A stretch of DNA of 56,509 nucleotides from a virus, in the IMG/VR virus record IMGVR_UViG_3300046804_003014, positions 1 to 56,509 of that record; one strand, written 5' to 3'. Both the position numbers and the translations under genes were made by a program. Each line of letters starts with the position of its first letter. Position 1 is the stretch's first letter. Shown here in pieces: positions 31,637 through 38,594 of this stretch. The notes beneath the pieces are model-generated. The model was not told the DNA's origin, ran no database searches, and saw only the letters and a list, made by a program, of their open reading frames with translations.

Positions 31637-31860
31637 CGTCCTAACCTCAGTTTGCGTTCAGGTGAAAGATAAGGATTGTAAGGGTCATCATAAGGATAGA
31701 TGTATTCTGTCATCCAACCCCAAGATAATCCCTCCCAGAAGTCACCATATCCATACTTATGCCCATCATTATAACAATCAAGGATATAAGGAAGGTGATG
31801 GAAGCCCTCCACAAACCACTCCCACTTACTCATATTGTAATAGGTGTCTCTGTCAGTCAT
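31630..31860 (-). CDS. Aromatic-rich hypothetical protein, 76 aa
   Basis: MTDRDTYYNMSKWEWFVEGF, then DGHKYGYGDFWEGLSWGWMT. Many Trp and Tyr. Coupled to neighbours. Unknown. Confidence 0.7.
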   Translation of the reverse strand: MTDRDTYYNMSKWEWFVEGFHHLPYILDCYNDGHKYGYGDFWEGLSWGWMTEYIYPYDDPYNPYLSPERKLRLGRW

Positions 31861-32093
31861 CGTAGTTTACCCTTGATTTTAGTGAGACAATCGTTGAAGC
31901 CTTCTACTGTACATTCAACATAAACATTTTGAGAACCAGCAGCAGATTGTTCTTTGGGTAACCATTCTTCAATTCTATTCACAAGGTCTTCAACACAAGT
32001 TGGCACATCTAAATCAATATTATCTGTGACTGAATCCAAAGACCATTGAGCAATCACATCATAAAGAGTTGGTTTATTCAGTTCGTCAATCAT
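31857..32093 (-). CDS. Stand-alone copy of the IAQW-DSVTDNIDLD module, 78 aa
   Basis: TLYDVIAQWSLDSVTDNIDL, EWLPKEQSAAGSQNVYVECT and VEGFNDCLTKIKGKLR closely match the C-terminus of the 173-aa protein at 30541-31062. The DNA is also alike (about 75 bases nearly identical in the LDVPTC part), so it is a recent duplication or gene conversion. Function unknown. Confidence 0.8.
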   Translation of the reverse strand: MIDELNKPTLYDVIAQWSLDSVTDNIDLDVPTCVEDLVNRIEEWLPKEQSAAGSQNVYVECTVEGFNDCLTKIKGKLR

Positions 32094-32239
32094 TCTGCCT
32101 CCTCATAAGCATCCTGAACCATCTCTGCGATTTCCATTACTTCTGTCTTCATTTCGGCAGGTGCGGTCTTTGCGATCTCATCATAAAACAGAGTAAGGGC
32201 AGTCGTCAATAGAACCAGTTGGCGTTTTGTGAAGTTCAT
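32090..32239 (-). CDS. Small helical protein, 49 aa
   Basis: MNFTKRQLVLLTTALTLFYD, then EIAKTAPAEMKTEVMEIAEM. Coupled to the next gene by ATGA. Unknown. Confidence 0.7.
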   Translation of the reverse strand: MNFTKRQLVLLTTALTLFYDEIAKTAPAEMKTEVMEIAEMVQDAYEEAE

Positions 32240-32284
32240 TTTAGTTGTTTTTCTGATAAATGGCGTTTATTCGGAATCCTGATA

Positions 32285-32698
32285 TTATACCAGACTTTTC
32301 AATACTTTACGGATGAACTGAATAGAACCATAAAACTCTTCACCATCTTGCCCACCAATCACAATCCAATCAACTTCTTCCAGAGCAAGTTTGATTCTTT
32401 CTTCTCTGGTGAGTTCTTCTAATGCTTCGTTGATGAGTTCTCTTCGTTCAGCAATCTGAAGCATTTCTTCGTGGGTCATTTCTTTGATGTGTAACTGTGT
32501 TTCTGGACTTTTACATCCTCCCCAATAAGGGTCTTCAACTGCGAAAGTTTCTTTTCCTTTATCATAAAGCCTCAACTTACCATCACTCATAAGTTCTCGG
32601 ATTTTCTGTTTGCCGTATTCTGTGAGTTCTTGTTTCTTGGTGCGGAGTTCTTGGACTTCTTCTGGTGTAAGATCCACCCAGGGCATATCATCGTTCAT
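32285..32698 (-). CDS. Charged helical protein, 137 aa
   Basis: MNDDMPWVDLTPEEVQELRT, KEMTHEEMLQIAERRELINE, and C-terminal IVIGGQDGEEFYGSIQFIRK. Mostly charged helix. The TATAAT box at 32284-32289 overlaps its stop and serves the next gene. Function unknown. Confidence 0.7.
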   Translation of the reverse strand: MNDDMPWVDLTPEEVQELRTKKQELTEYGKQKIRELMSDGKLRLYDKGKETFAVEDPYWGGCKSPETQLHIKEMTHEEMLQIAERRELINEALEELTREERIKLALEEVDWIVIGGQDGEEFYGSIQFIRKVLKSLV

Positions 32699-32969
32699 AC
32701 TTCTCCTCCACTTCTTTCACACGTTCCATAAAACTATCATCTCCGTGATCTCCACTATACAGATAGTCAATGTGCCTCATAATCTCTGCCATCTTTCTCA
32801 TCTTGGGAATTTGTGCTTTCAAATACTCAAGCACTTCAGGTTCGTGGTTAGGCTTCCAACCATACTCATCTTCTTTGTCATTATTCCAAATCTCTTCTTC
32901 AAGTTCATCAGCAAATTGTGCTACCTTGTAGTAGTCGTAACCGCAATCAGTAAAGTGTCCACCGCTCAT
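32688..32969 (-). CDS. SGGHF-family protein, 93 aa
   Basis: MSGGHFTDCGYDYYKVAQFA, then DELEEEIWNNDKEDEYGWKP and LKAQIPKMRKMAEIMRHIDY. A SGGHF-start family known from many phages and bacteria, helical and of unknown function. Coupled to neighbours. Confidence 0.8.
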   Translation of the reverse strand: MSGGHFTDCGYDYYKVAQFADELEEEIWNNDKEDEYGWKPNHEPEVLEYLKAQIPKMRKMAEIMRHIDYLYSGDHGDDSFMERVKEVEEKYER

Positions 32970-33160
32970 GATTGTGCCTCTATAATGGATTTGATTTGTT
33001 GAAGGTCTTCTATGCGTTGCTTACATAGGTCATACTGCTCACAATACCAATCATAATCTCCACATTCATAATTGGTTGATTCACGAATATCCCATTCAAT
33101 ACACTGAAGATGCCCTTCTTGGTCTTGAATGAAATAGTTCAGGGTATCAAGTAAAGTCAT
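32966..33160 (-). CDS. Small acidic protein, 64 aa
   Basis: MTLLDTLNYFIQDQEGHLQC, then IEWDIRESTNYECGDYDWYC and DLCKQRIEDLQQIKSIIEAQ. Helical, several Cys. Unknown. Confidence 0.7.
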   Translation of the reverse strand: MTLLDTLNYFIQDQEGHLQCIEWDIRESTNYECGDYDWYCEQYDLCKQRIEDLQQIKSIIEAQS

Positions 33161-33333
33161 TCCTCATCCTCTTCATATGGAAATAGTTCATCATACTCTT
33201 CATCAGTCAGAGTAAGATACTGAACATTAGCGTTCTTGTGCTCTTCGGCATATACTAACTGATAGTGTGCGAAAGAAGAAGGGTCTGAACTAGCAAACTC
33301 TAGCAGACCATCAACAAAGCAAAGGTAGTTCAT
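33157..33333 (-). CDS. Small acidic protein, 58 aa
   Basis: ATG 33333 (MNYLCFVDGLLEFASSDPSS) overlaps the stop of the upstream gene (ATGA-type). Ends YDELFPYEEDEE. Unknown. Confidence 0.7.
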   Translation of the reverse strand: MNYLCFVDGLLEFASSDPSSFAHYQLVYAEEHKNANVQYLTLTDEEYDELFPYEEDEE

Positions 33334-33530
33334 AATACCTCCCAATCACATTCCCAATGACAATCGTTGCTTACATTAACCCAGAAGAAGTATTTCTGGT
33401 TCTCTGATGCGAGAAACAGCATACCATCACCTTTGTCCTGCTCCACAATACAGATGGCGTTGTTGTCCATCATATTCGCAAGACGGTTTTTGGCTTTGCT
33501 GGATTTAGGTTTTACAGTCACTCTTCGCAT
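33330..33530 (-). CDS. Conserved protein with VKPKSSKAKNRLANMM, 66 aa
   Basis: A basic head MRRVTVKPKSSKAKNRLANM, then ICIVEQDKGDGMLFLASENQ and KYFFWVNVSNDCHWEC. I recall the KSSKAKNRLANxM start from cyanophages and marine genomes. Small alpha/beta; unknown. Confidence 0.8.
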   Translation of the reverse strand: MRRVTVKPKSSKAKNRLANMMDNNAICIVEQDKGDGMLFLASENQKYFFWVNVSNDCHWECDWEVL

Positions 33531-33922
33531 TGTTCTTCCTCATCAGTCAGGACAGTTCCCATAGGACCTTTTTTGATACGCTCCCACTCTTTTTCTGCTT
33601 CAAGCATATCATCAAACTTCTTCTTCAGGTCTTCACCCAAAGTCAGGTCAAACTCATCAGCAACCTTACGCATATTTTCTACACTCCTATCTTCAGTAAA
33701 TGCGAGACCACAAGCACCTTTCATAATGTTGAGATCATCGTGTCCCATCGCACGGGCAACGGTTGCGAAGAAACGAAACAGTTGATAAGTGTTAAGGTCT
33801 TCGGCAGGAACCTGAAAAGTATAATGCTCTTCGGGGAGCATCATATCATCAAACCCACTGCTGTAATGGGTGGAGGTCCATTCAGTATCGAAAGAAACCT
33901 TGAGGGTTGCCTTGTAAGTCAT
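33518..33922 (-). CDS. Conserved protein, 134 aa
   Basis: MTYKATLKVSFDTEWTSTHY, then YQLFRFFATVARAMGHDDLN and CGLAFTEDRSVENMRKVADE. The A-R-A-M-G-(H/F)-x-D-x-x-I-M-K-G-A-x-x-L-A core is a remembered cyanophage signature. Preceded by the TATAAT at 33944-33949. Unknown function. Confidence 0.75.
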   Translation of the reverse strand: MTYKATLKVSFDTEWTSTHYSSGFDDMMLPEEHYTFQVPAEDLNTYQLFRFFATVARAMGHDDLNIMKGACGLAFTEDRSVENMRKVADEFDLTLGEDLKKKFDDMLEAEKEWERIKKGPMGTVLTDEEEQCEE

Positions 33923-33989
33923 TGGTCTGTTTTGAATATACTCATTATAGGGGTAGTTTCACCCATTTTGGGGGTGAGTGGACAGTTCA

Positions 33990-34319
33990 TCAAGTGTCCT
34001 CGTCTTCTAACAATTCTTCCAGTTCTTTCATAAAGTCTTCGGTCATCGGAATGAGTTTCTCTTCTCCACGATCAATACGATCACACATTTCCATCAGATA
34101 CTCAAGAAACTCTTTGGGATAAGTTTCATCAAGGTTTATACTTGTCCAGAACCATTGATAACATTCCTCATAAGGATCGTCCTCTTTCAGTAGAGCATAG
34201 TTCTCATAATTTCCAGTGATGAGGTCTCTCCACATCTTGAAGTTGTTCCACATCTCTCTCCAACCAGTCAACCAGCAGTGTCCGAAATAATACTCAAACC
34301 AATTCAGTTTCTTGCTCAT
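33990..34319 (-). CDS. Trp-rich hypothetical protein, 109 aa
   Basis: MSKKLNWFEYYFGHCWLTGW, then REMWNNFKMWRDLITGNYEN and CDRIDRGEEKLIPMTEDFMK. Overlaps the upstream gene by 4 bases. GC-rich stem plus TATAAT follow its stop. Unknown. Confidence 0.7.
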   Translation of the reverse strand: MSKKLNWFEYYFGHCWLTGWREMWNNFKMWRDLITGNYENYALLKEDDPYEECYQWFWTSINLDETYPKEFLEYLMEMCDRIDRGEEKLIPMTEDFMKELEELLEDEDT

Positions 34320-34627
34320 TCCTCTGGTTTACCATCAGGCCAAACATCATCAAGTGAGGTATCTACTTGAAATCCCTCATCATTCTCATCACTATAATAC
34401 CATCTCCAAGTGCGGGAGAGAATATCTACATCTAAACCAAACTTATAAACCCAGAAGCAAGTAGAGAGTGTGCTACCATACCCAGACTTAATTTGAACAT
34501 AGGGCCAAGTAGGAATATCGTTCCAACCGATTGATACTTGAAGTAGTGACCAGTCCCTTACATCCAACACCTGAAAACACCAGTCGTGCCCAAAGTCATA
34601 CTTGTGAGTGTATCTAAACAGTTTCAT
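34316..34627 (-). CDS. Conserved beta-rich protein, 103 aa
   Basis: MKLFRYTHKYDFGHDWCFQV, then LDVRDWSLLQVSIGWNDIPT, WPYVQIKSGYGSTLSTCFWV and DILSRTWRWYYSDENDEG. The S-x-x-W-x-D-x-P-x-x-P-Y-x-Q-x-x-x-G layout is remembered from cyanophages. Unknown function. Confidence 0.75.
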   Translation of the reverse strand: MKLFRYTHKYDFGHDWCFQVLDVRDWSLLQVSIGWNDIPTWPYVQIKSGYGSTLSTCFWVYKFGLDVDILSRTWRWYYSDENDEGFQVDTSLDDVWPDGKPEE

Positions 34628-34806
34628 ACCATTTTCCTCTTATCAGTATCAAAGGTTGTCCATTTTGCTATTTTAAGACACATCAGCACAGTTTGGTGTT
34701 CACGCTGATACAAGTTCCAGTCACCTTTACATTTCGCAGCATATCTTCTACGATAGGCACAAGTCCAAACATTATAATAGATTTTTGCTTTTTCAGTTAG
34801 GGTCAT
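34624..34806 (-). CDS. Small basic protein, 60 aa
   Basis: MTLTEKAKIYYNVWTCAYRR, then RYAAKCKGDWNLYQREHQTV and LKIAKWTTFD. Helical, net positive. Coupled to neighbours. Unknown. Confidence 0.7.
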   Translation of the reverse strand: MTLTEKAKIYYNVWTCAYRRRYAAKCKGDWNLYQREHQTVLMCLKIAKWTTFDTDKRKMV

Positions 34807-34978
34807 CTATCTTTTCACCACATATCCACTGGTTTCCTTCCCGATGGACTTCATAATATCCAGTCCAGTCACACTTCACATAGAGATAATGTGTTCCGTC
34901 CTCCCTCTCACAAATAAAGTCACACTTGTGAGGAGAATACAGACGCATCTCAAGCACCTTATCGTTTTTGTTCAGCAT
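34793..34978 (-). CDS. Small protein with several Cys and His, 61 aa
   Basis: ATG 34978 (MLNKNDKVLEMRLYSPHKCD). Continues FICEREDGTHYLYVKCDWTG and NQWICGEKIDD. Could bind a metal. Overlaps neighbours by 13-20 bases. Unknown. Confidence 0.65.
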   Translation of the reverse strand: MLNKNDKVLEMRLYSPHKCDFICEREDGTHYLYVKCDWTGYYEVHREGNQWICGEKIDDPN

Positions 34979-35096
34979 ATTCAATCACGATTTTCTTGTG
35001 CTCTTTATACTTATCAGTCACAAGAACAGTATAAAGTTTTCCACCAAGTTCTTCTGCTACCTTTTCAAGCAGGGTCAGTTGTTCATTAGTCATCAT
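34959..35096 (-). CDS. Tiny helical protein, 45 aa
   Basis: MMTNEQLTLLEKVAEELGGK, then LYTVLVTDKYKEHKKIVIEY. ATG 35093 is an equal start. Unknown. Confidence 0.65.
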   Translation of the reverse strand: MMTNEQLTLLEKVAEELGGKLYTVLVTDKYKEHKKIVIEYAEQKR

Positions 35097-35107
35097 TAAT
35101 TTTAAAT

Positions 35108-35311
35108 TTATGGAAGTGCGTGTCTTCTTTCTAAATCAGTGTGCATTTCAGCATCTTGACTATGCTTGGTACGAATTGCTTCTCTTTGACGCCAGAAACC
35201 CTGCTTCATTCTTTGAACTGATCTCTGATAGTTCAAATTGCTTGCCATTTGTTTTTTTGCTGTCATACTTGGAGAACCTGCTTGCTCCAAGAATTCCTGA
35301 AAAGTTTTCAT
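35108..35311 (-). CDS. Conserved basic protein, 67 aa
   Basis: MKTFQEFLEQAGSPSMTAKK, then QMASNLNYQRSVQRMKQGFW. The MK(T/S)F.EFL start recurs in small T4-like phage proteins. Preceded by a late-type AATAAATA box (35327-35334). Possibly virion associated, unproven. Confidence 0.75.
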   Translation of the reverse strand: MKTFQEFLEQAGSPSMTAKKQMASNLNYQRSVQRMKQGFWRQREAIRTKHSQDAEMHTDLERRHALP

Positions 35312-35325
35312 CTTAAACTTTTTAG

Positions 35326-35532
35326 TTATTTATTTGTGAGAAACTTTATCCCATTCAGAACTTCTTGAAACTTCTCAGCACGAGTCTTATGCTCCGCAGC
35401 ACTCTGTCCAAGCACATCCACAATATCCTGTAGAACCACGTCTGCTGGAGCATCAGTATCAAAGTATTGTTGGATTGCTTCGGCAAGATACCTCCGCCGT
35501 GTCCACTCTACACTGTAGGGTTTGTAGTCCAT
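35326..35532 (-). CDS. Conserved protein MDYKPYSVEW, 68 aa
   Basis: ATG 35532 (MDYKPYSVEWTRRRYLAEAI) is chosen; the upstream frame lies in the preceding gene. Continues QQYFDTDAPADVVLQDIVDV. Clear cyanophage family from memory. Helical. Confidence 0.8.
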   Translation of the reverse strand: MDYKPYSVEWTRRRYLAEAIQQYFDTDAPADVVLQDIVDVLGQSAAEHKTRAEKFQEVLNGIKFLTNK

Positions 35533-35566
35533 AATCAAAGAGTTATATGCTGCGATTATAAGGTAT

Positions 35567-35713
35567 CTAGGTGTTGTTGTCAAGCTCTGCTAGGTAATCT
35601 GTCCACCATTGTGGGTCTTTCTGATACTTCCAGTTGGGTACTTCTTTCCCATTCTCAAAATACCATTTCCAAATTGCTGTATCAATGACTTCAGCGACTT
35701 CAATCCTCTTCAT
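35567..35713 (-). CDS. Small Trp-rich protein, 48 aa
   Basis: ATG 35713 (MKRIEVAEVIDTAIWKWYFE) chosen; the longer frame overlaps the membrane gene heavily. Ends WKYQKDPQWWTDYLAELD. Unknown. Confidence 0.65.
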   Translation of the reverse strand: MKRIEVAEVIDTAIWKWYFENGKEVPNWKYQKDPQWWTDYLAELDNNT

Positions 35714-35888
35714 TCTCCTGGTCAACATCTCCATATGGATTTTCCACATAGGGTCCGTGTTCCCGCTTGGCATCTTCTCGGACATAATTGACTTCTGATA
35801 CGCTAGAGGACAACCATAGAGATAGTTTCATCACCAACCATATCACACCCAGAGGTAAAAAGCAAGCGATTAATACAAGAGGTTTCAT
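35700..35888 (-). CDS. Small membrane protein, 62 aa
   Basis: MKPLVLIACFLPLGVIWLVM is a signal-anchor followed by an acidic tail (VEN, YGDVDQENEED). Overlaps the upstream stop. Unknown. Confidence 0.7.
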   Translation of the reverse strand: MKPLVLIACFLPLGVIWLVMKLSLWLSSSVSEVNYVREDAKREHGPYVENPYGDVDQENEED

Positions 35889-36103
35889 TCTTTTTCTATC
35901 TCAAGACACTTTTCAAACTTATCTCTCAACTCGTTTATCTTGACTTGATGCTGAAACTCCATAATGTGATCTTTTATTTCTTTCTCTTCATCAGTCAGTT
36001 CCAACCGATGCTTGAGTTTAATATCAACAAGACGCACCATTTCCATATAGAACTCGGTGCCTTTGTGTATAAACTCTTCGTAGGTCAATCTCTTGTTCTC
36101 CAA
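35885..36103 (-). CDS. Charged helical protein, 72 aa
   Basis: MENKRLTYEEFIHKGTEFYM, then KHRLELTDEEKEIKDHIMEF and KINELRDKFEKCLEIEKE. Likely helical hairpin. Unknown. Confidence 0.7.
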   Translation of the reverse strand: MENKRLTYEEFIHKGTEFYMEMVRLVDIKLKHRLELTDEEKEIKDHIMEFQHQVKINELRDKFEKCLEIEKE

Positions 36104-36402
36104 TCGGTTTCGTCTTCGTCACGCTTAAACCAATCGTGTAGATCATCTGGACCATCAAAACCTCTGCGACCAAAGCGTTCGTGACCTAAACCACCAATAT
36201 CCATTTGGTTGAGAAAGTCATCCATCTCATCCATTTCAGGATTTTCTGCTCTTCTTCTTGCCTGACGGAGCATTGTACCAGCAGAGCGATTTGCCTTCGC
36301 AAGTTTTTCTGCCCAAATCATATCTTCTAAACTAACCTCCTCATGTAGAACAATCTTTTCACAGATTGATTCCAATCTCAATCTATACTGTGTAGAGAGC
36401 AT
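36085..36402 (-). CDS. Conserved protein with DMIWAEKLAKANRSA, 105 aa
   Basis: ICEKIVLHEEVSLEDMIWAE and KLAKANRSAGTMLRQARRRA, then an acidic tail ending DETDWRTRD. I recognise this from many T4-like cyanophages; function not assigned. A late-type AATAAATA box lies at 36424-36431, 21 bases upstream. Confidence 0.85.
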   Translation of the reverse strand: MLSTQYRLRLESICEKIVLHEEVSLEDMIWAEKLAKANRSAGTMLRQARRRAENPEMDEMDDFLNQMDIGGLGHERFGRRGFDGPDDLHDWFKRDEDETDWRTRD

Positions 36403-36422
36403 AAGATTTTCCAGATATAAGT

Positions 36423-36659
36423 TTATTTATTTTTAGAATTTAATTCATCCATCAACTCTTTGGCAAGTTGATTTGAGCGTTTCCACATTGAATATTTTGC
36501 CCACGGTGTTCTCGGATTATTCTTTAACCACCAGATTTGTCTGATAATCCTGTTTTTTGTAATGTCAAAAACATATACAAAAGCATCAGCAACATTTCTG
36601 TCGCTGATGATTACATAGGCAACTATGGAAAATATAGCAACCCAGGCATAGTAGGTCAT
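36423..36659 (-). CDS. Small membrane protein, 78 aa
   Basis: MTYYAWVAIFSIVAYVIISD gives one membrane helix, then ADAFVYVFDITKNRIIRQIW and a basic tail. Conserved in cyanophages from memory. Its ATG overlaps the preceding stop. Confidence 0.75.
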   Translation of the reverse strand: MTYYAWVAIFSIVAYVIISDRNVADAFVYVFDITKNRIIRQIWWLKNNPRTPWAKYSMWKRSNQLAKELMDELNSKNK

Positions 36660-36826
36660 TGTCTTAGTGTTTTAAGATATTCTAACACATTCTCACGAAC
36701 TGCCATGAGTTCATTGTAACACTTTTGATTATGGGCACACTGCCTCAATTCATGATCTGGTTTGTGTACACTTTCAATAAACAGATCCAGTCCTCGGTTC
36801 CATTTAATGTCGGGTGCTTCATCCAT
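36656..36826 (-). CDS. Small helical protein, 56 aa
   Basis: MDEAPDIKWNRGLDLFIESV, then HKPDHELRQCAHNQKCYNEL and REN. Coupled by ATGA to the membrane gene. Unknown. Confidence 0.7.
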   Translation of the reverse strand: MDEAPDIKWNRGLDLFIESVHKPDHELRQCAHNQKCYNELMAVRENVLEYLKTLRQ

Positions 36827-36849
36827 AATGTGTCTTACAGTTGTACTAT

Positions 36850-37101
36850 TTAACCAAAAAATTGCTCAACGGTTGTGGTTTTTTTCTTTGATGCTTTAAC
36901 CTGTTTCAGAATATAAGTCTTTGCCATTGCGTAAGTATTGGCAAGGTGAACTTGCTGTCCATTATGAATGATGATAAACTTTTTACCATAAGGAACAGCA
37001 GCCCACATTCCGTCCTTAGTTACATAACCCTCTGGATCTTTTGGTTTAGGATCAAGAACACCAGGACGAGGAATAAATGGTTTGAGAAAATTTTCACTCA
37101 T
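36850..37101 (-). CDS. Conserved basic protein, 83 aa
   Basis: MSENFLKPFIPRPGVLDPKP, then WAAVPYGKKFIIIHNGQQVH and Lys-rich end. Strand-rich core plus basic tail. Coupled to the 47-aa gene upstream (ATGA). Unknown; recurrent in cyanophages. Confidence 0.75.
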   Translation of the reverse strand: MSENFLKPFIPRPGVLDPKPKDPEGYVTKDGMWAAVPYGKKFIIIHNGQQVHLANTYAMAKTYILKQVKASKKKTTTVEQFFG

Positions 37102-37241
37102 CCGAAAACAGCAGTCACACCAACAACTTTAGCACTTGGGTTACGTGCCAGAGCAGTCCGCTTGGCATCTTCATAGTCACGTGCCTCAACAATCTCATCA
37201 AAGACTTTACCAGCGACATAGAGTTGGACTTTGCAGCGCAT
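37098..37241 (-). CDS. Conserved small protein, 47 aa
   Basis: MRCKVQLYVAGKVFDEIVEA, then RDYEDAKRTALARNPSAKVV. A beta-alpha-beta unit; the A(R)DY..AKRTALARNP.AKVV string is well remembered from cyanophages. Strong AGGAGG site upstream. Driven by the promoter at 37268-37296. Confidence 0.85.
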   Translation of the reverse strand: MRCKVQLYVAGKVFDEIVEARDYEDAKRTALARNPSAKVVGVTAVFG

Positions 37242-37267
37242 TGGGGGATTCCTCCTTGTGTATGAGT

Positions 37268-37296
37268 ATTATAGCAGAAAAATCAGCGCCTGACAA
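37268..37296 (-). promoter_or_regulatory. Promoter overlapping the helicase terminator hairpin
   Basis: TTGTCA (37291-37296), 17-base spacer, TATAAT (37268-37273). The -35 sits inside the hairpin CAGCG/CGCTG (37284-37301) that is followed by ATTTTT, so terminator and promoter are fused. Confidence 0.8.
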
Positions 37297-38464
37297 CGCT
37301 GATGGCAGGTTGACCCTGGTGGAAAACGGTGTCTACGACCGCCTGAACGCTCTTGGCGGTGCTGATGCCCACCTTGTCATAAACAGGCACACAGACCAGT
37401 CCAAAGGTCTTCTGGGCGCCTCCCAGACGGATCACACGCCCGATGCTCTGGGAGATACCGATGTAGTCCATATTCCGCATGAACAGAACTGCCTCCAGAC
37501 CCTGAACGTTGATGCCCTCGGACAGAATGCTATGATGAAGAACCACAAACTTCTTAGAAGAGTCACGACCCCAGGCGTTGAGAGTGTCAAAGAACACCTC
37601 ACGGTTAACCTTCTGACCATCAATCACAGCACCAGTCTTGGACGTGATATACATCCAAGAATAACCACGCTCTTTGAGATCAGAGCAGAAGTCAGACTGT
37701 GAAACCAGATTGATGATCTGTTTGGTAGAACGAGCACAGATCAGGATCTTATCCAGACCGTTATCGTCAATCGTCTCCAGCAGGTTAGCAGAGTCACGGT
37801 CAGCGATCATCTGCTTGTCCTGAACCATCTCAAGTTGCTTCACGACAACTTTAGGGGGCAAGATGTAGCCTTGATCCACCAGTTCGGGGGCAGGAACATT
37901 ACAAATGACATTGCCGTAGACCTCTGGCATATTCATACCAGGTTTGGAAACAGTAGCAGAATGCTTAGGAGTAGCAGTGAAGAAATAGCAGCGGTCAGCA
38001 ACAGAAGAGAAGTGCTCCGTAGCAGGGAAAAAGTTACGCTGAACAGAGTTGTGTGCCTCATCAAAGTAAATGGTATCGACAGTAATATCCGCCTGCTGAA
38101 GACGCTGAAGAGAATTATAGGTAGTAAAGATCAACTTATGACCAGGAGTTGCTTCTACCCAAGTGCGAATTACATTATGGCGAGTGCTGCTGAAGTGATG
38201 AGTCTCACCACTGTGGACGTGCAGCACGTGAGCATTGGTGATAAACTCAAGGAACTCACTAGACAATTGCTCTGCCAGCAAGATGCGGGGGCAGCACACT
38301 ACAATGGTCTGGGGAGTATCTTTCAGAAACTGGTAAATGGCATCAAAGATCATCGTAGGAGTCTTCCCAGCGCCAGTCGGCATGATCAGTTGACCCAGTT
38401 GATGCTGTTCCATGGCATCAAGACCACGTTGCTGGTGAGGTCGGAGTTCGAACACAGGTCTCAT
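37283..38464 (-). CDS. Superfamily 2 DNA/RNA helicase
   Basis: 393 aa. RPHQQRGLDAM Q-motif-like start, Walker A MPTGAGKT (Lys34), FDEAHNS (DEAH, about residue 136), motif III FTATP, and motif VI QSIGRVIRLG near residue 350. It is an ATP-driven nucleic-acid translocase of the restriction-helicase (ResIII/UvsW-like) type. It is shorter than T4 UvsW (about 500 aa) and lacks an obvious N-terminal domain. Could act in recombination, replication restart or counter-defence. A TATAAT box is 14 bases before its ATG. Confidence 0.9.
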   Translation of the reverse strand: MRPVFELRPHQQRGLDAMEQHQLGQLIMPTGAGKTPTMIFDAIYQFLKDTPQTIVVCCPRILLAEQLSSEFLEFITNAHVLHVHSGETHHFSSTRHNVIRTWVEATPGHKLIFTTYNSLQRLQQADITVDTIYFDEAHNSVQRNFFPATEHFSSVADRCYFFTATPKHSATVSKPGMNMPEVYGNVICNVPAPELVDQGYILPPKVVVKQLEMVQDKQMIADRDSANLLETIDDNGLDKILICARSTKQIINLVSQSDFCSDLKERGYSWMYITSKTGAVIDGQKVNREVFFDTLNAWGRDSSKKFVVLHHSILSEGINVQGLEAVLFMRNMDYIGISQSIGRVIRLGGAQKTFGLVCVPVYDKVGISTAKSVQAVVDTVFHQGQPAISVVRR

Positions 38465-38485
38465 TGCGTATGAAACTATTATAGC

Positions 38486-38556
38486 AGAAAACCGCCCCTG
38501 GTGCGACCCAGTGGACGGTTCTTAAAGTGTCTTAGACTCTCATCTCCAACCCAGAC
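38486..38556 (-). ncRNA. Candidate small RNA between tail fibre and helicase
   Basis: A TTGACA-17-TAGACT promoter (38563-38591) is followed about 70 bases later by a long hairpin with TTTT (AACCGTCC...GGGCGGTT, 38490-38520). No ATG frame of useful length lies between. A short transcript is predicted; it could equally be a leader or the terminator of the tail-fibre gene. Confidence 0.4.
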
Positions 38557-38562
38557 AAAGCT

Positions 38563-38591
38563 AGTCTAGTGGTATTTGAGGATTATGTCAA
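38563..38591 (-). promoter_or_regulatory. Promoter in the 130-bp gap before the helicase
   Basis: TTGACA at 38586-38591 and TAGACT at 38563-38568, spacer 17 bases, starting 4 bases after the tail-fibre stop. Confidence 0.65.
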
Positions 38592-38594
38592 GTC

